A DNA stretch of 64,000 bases from Actinomycetota bacterium (lineage in GTDB: Bacteria; Actinomycetota; Thermoleophilia; Solirubrobacterales; Solirubrobacteraceae), in NCBI GenBank assembly GCA_005884115.1, contig VAXW01000005.1:1138670-1202669 (forward strand). Direction: 5' to 3'. This document shows positions 63,800 through 64,000 of this stretch, piece by piece; the first letter of the stretch is position 1, and each line of letters opens with the position of its first letter. A program made the position numbers and the translations under genes. The notes under the pieces were generated by a model. It did not search any database. It worked only from the letters and a program-made list of their open reading frames with translations, and was not told where the DNA came from.

Positions 63800-64000
63800 G
63801 TGGCCAAGCAGACGGCTAGGGGAGGCGGCAGGTTCGGACCGCTTGAGGCGGAGGTAATGGACGCCGTCTGGGCGGCCCGGGCTCCGGTGACGGTGCGCAA
63901 GGTCATGGGCCATCTGAACGAGGGGCGCGCCGAGCCGCTCGCGTACACCACGGTGATGACCGTGATGAGCCGTCTCGCGGAGAAGGGCGCGCTTGCGCGG
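63800..64000 (+). CDS. BlaI/MecI/CopY family repressor, 5' part
   Basis: The first 67 codons; the gene continues past the window. PLEAEVMDAVWAARAPVTVRKV and YTTVMTVMSRLAEKG form the BlaI-type winged helix. BlaI repressors usually pair with a membrane metalloprotease sensor (BlaR1/M56), expected downstream but outside the window. Start GTG 63800 is set by TAGTCT 6 nt upstream and the operator dyad. Likely regulates itself and possibly the divergent cyclase. Confidence 0.85.
   Translation, partial: MAKQTARGGGRFGPLEAEVMDAVWAARAPVTVRKVMGHLNEGRAEPLAYTTVMTVMSRLAEKGALAR

Overview
The window is a very GC-rich, densely packed chromosomal segment of an actinobacterium. The gene complement fits the class Thermoleophilia (Solirubrobacter/Conexibacter-like): a four-domain ribosomal protein S1, a t6A operon ending in Rex, an F420-type nitroreductase family, an H+-pyrophosphatase and paired TrkA-like proteins. 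The class assignment is inference from gene content and base composition; no rRNA or other decisive marker is present. Genes are short-spaced, starts are often GTG or TTG, operons are often joined by 4-nt ATGA/GTGA overlaps, and many promoter-proximal genes carry a TANNNT hexamer only 6-9 nt before the start codon, which suggests leaderless mRNAs.

Layout. 1-4.2 kb: end of a KdpD sensor kinase, KdpE, and an APC-type transporter with a C-terminal UspA domain. 4.2-9.9 kb: TIGR01777 epimerase and ACT-domain malic enzyme, divergent from polA and a small DMT transporter. 10-13.6 kb: three-gene operon (membrane protein, AhpD-like protein, epimerase) divergent from a MocR regulator. 13.7-22.7 kb: FAD oxidoreductase, rpsA, coaE, lytic transglycosylase, uvrB, an AAA/GAA-rich secreted repeat protein and a DivIVA-like protein. 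22.7-29.9 kb: uvrA behind a LexA-type palindrome, acyltransferase, nitroreductase, isochorismatase-like hydrolase, and panC-panD-panB. 30.2-38.7 kb: biotin-carrier/carboxyltransferase fusion, family-4 uracil-DNA glycosylase with a clamp-binding-like tail, then tsaE-tsaB-rimI-tsaD-glutaredoxin-rex, followed by a YbdK-type ligase and a DUF1844-like protein. 38.9-44.4 kb: K+-independent H+-PPase, a second APC-UspA transporter and two TrkA-type proteins.

44.5-47.2 kb: tRNA-Gln followed by a decayed integrated element. The 3' end of the tRNA is repeated 2.3 kb downstream (20/21 identical), CGTGCCA-type direct repeats lie inside, and the cargo is small ORFs and SnoaL-like genes with broken copies. 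47.2-56 kb: heterodimeric ABC exporter, two MFS exporters, a MerR regulator and a dienelactone hydrolase. 56-61.4 kb: msrB, ammonium transporter, msrA, GNAT acetyltransferase, a frameshifted F420-type nitroreductase and a crotonase. 61.5-64 kb: tRNA-Gly followed by an excisionase-like HTH gene, then an Rv1264-like adenylate cyclase divergent from a BlaI-type repressor that is cut by the window end.

How the parts fit together. Ion and energy homeostasis recurs: both APC-UspA transporters are embedded with potassium-control genes, and the second lies just downstream of the H+-PPase. DNA repair (polA, uvrA, uvrB, UDG) and redox control (Rex, glutaredoxin-like protein, MsrA, MsrB) are also well represented. 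The most unusual items are the two potassium-linked APC-UspA loci, the tRNA-Gln element, the A/T-rich hairpin segment at 33.0-33.2 kb with a possible small RNA, the modular secreted protein between uvrB and uvrA, and the short-spaced TANNNT signal before many genes.
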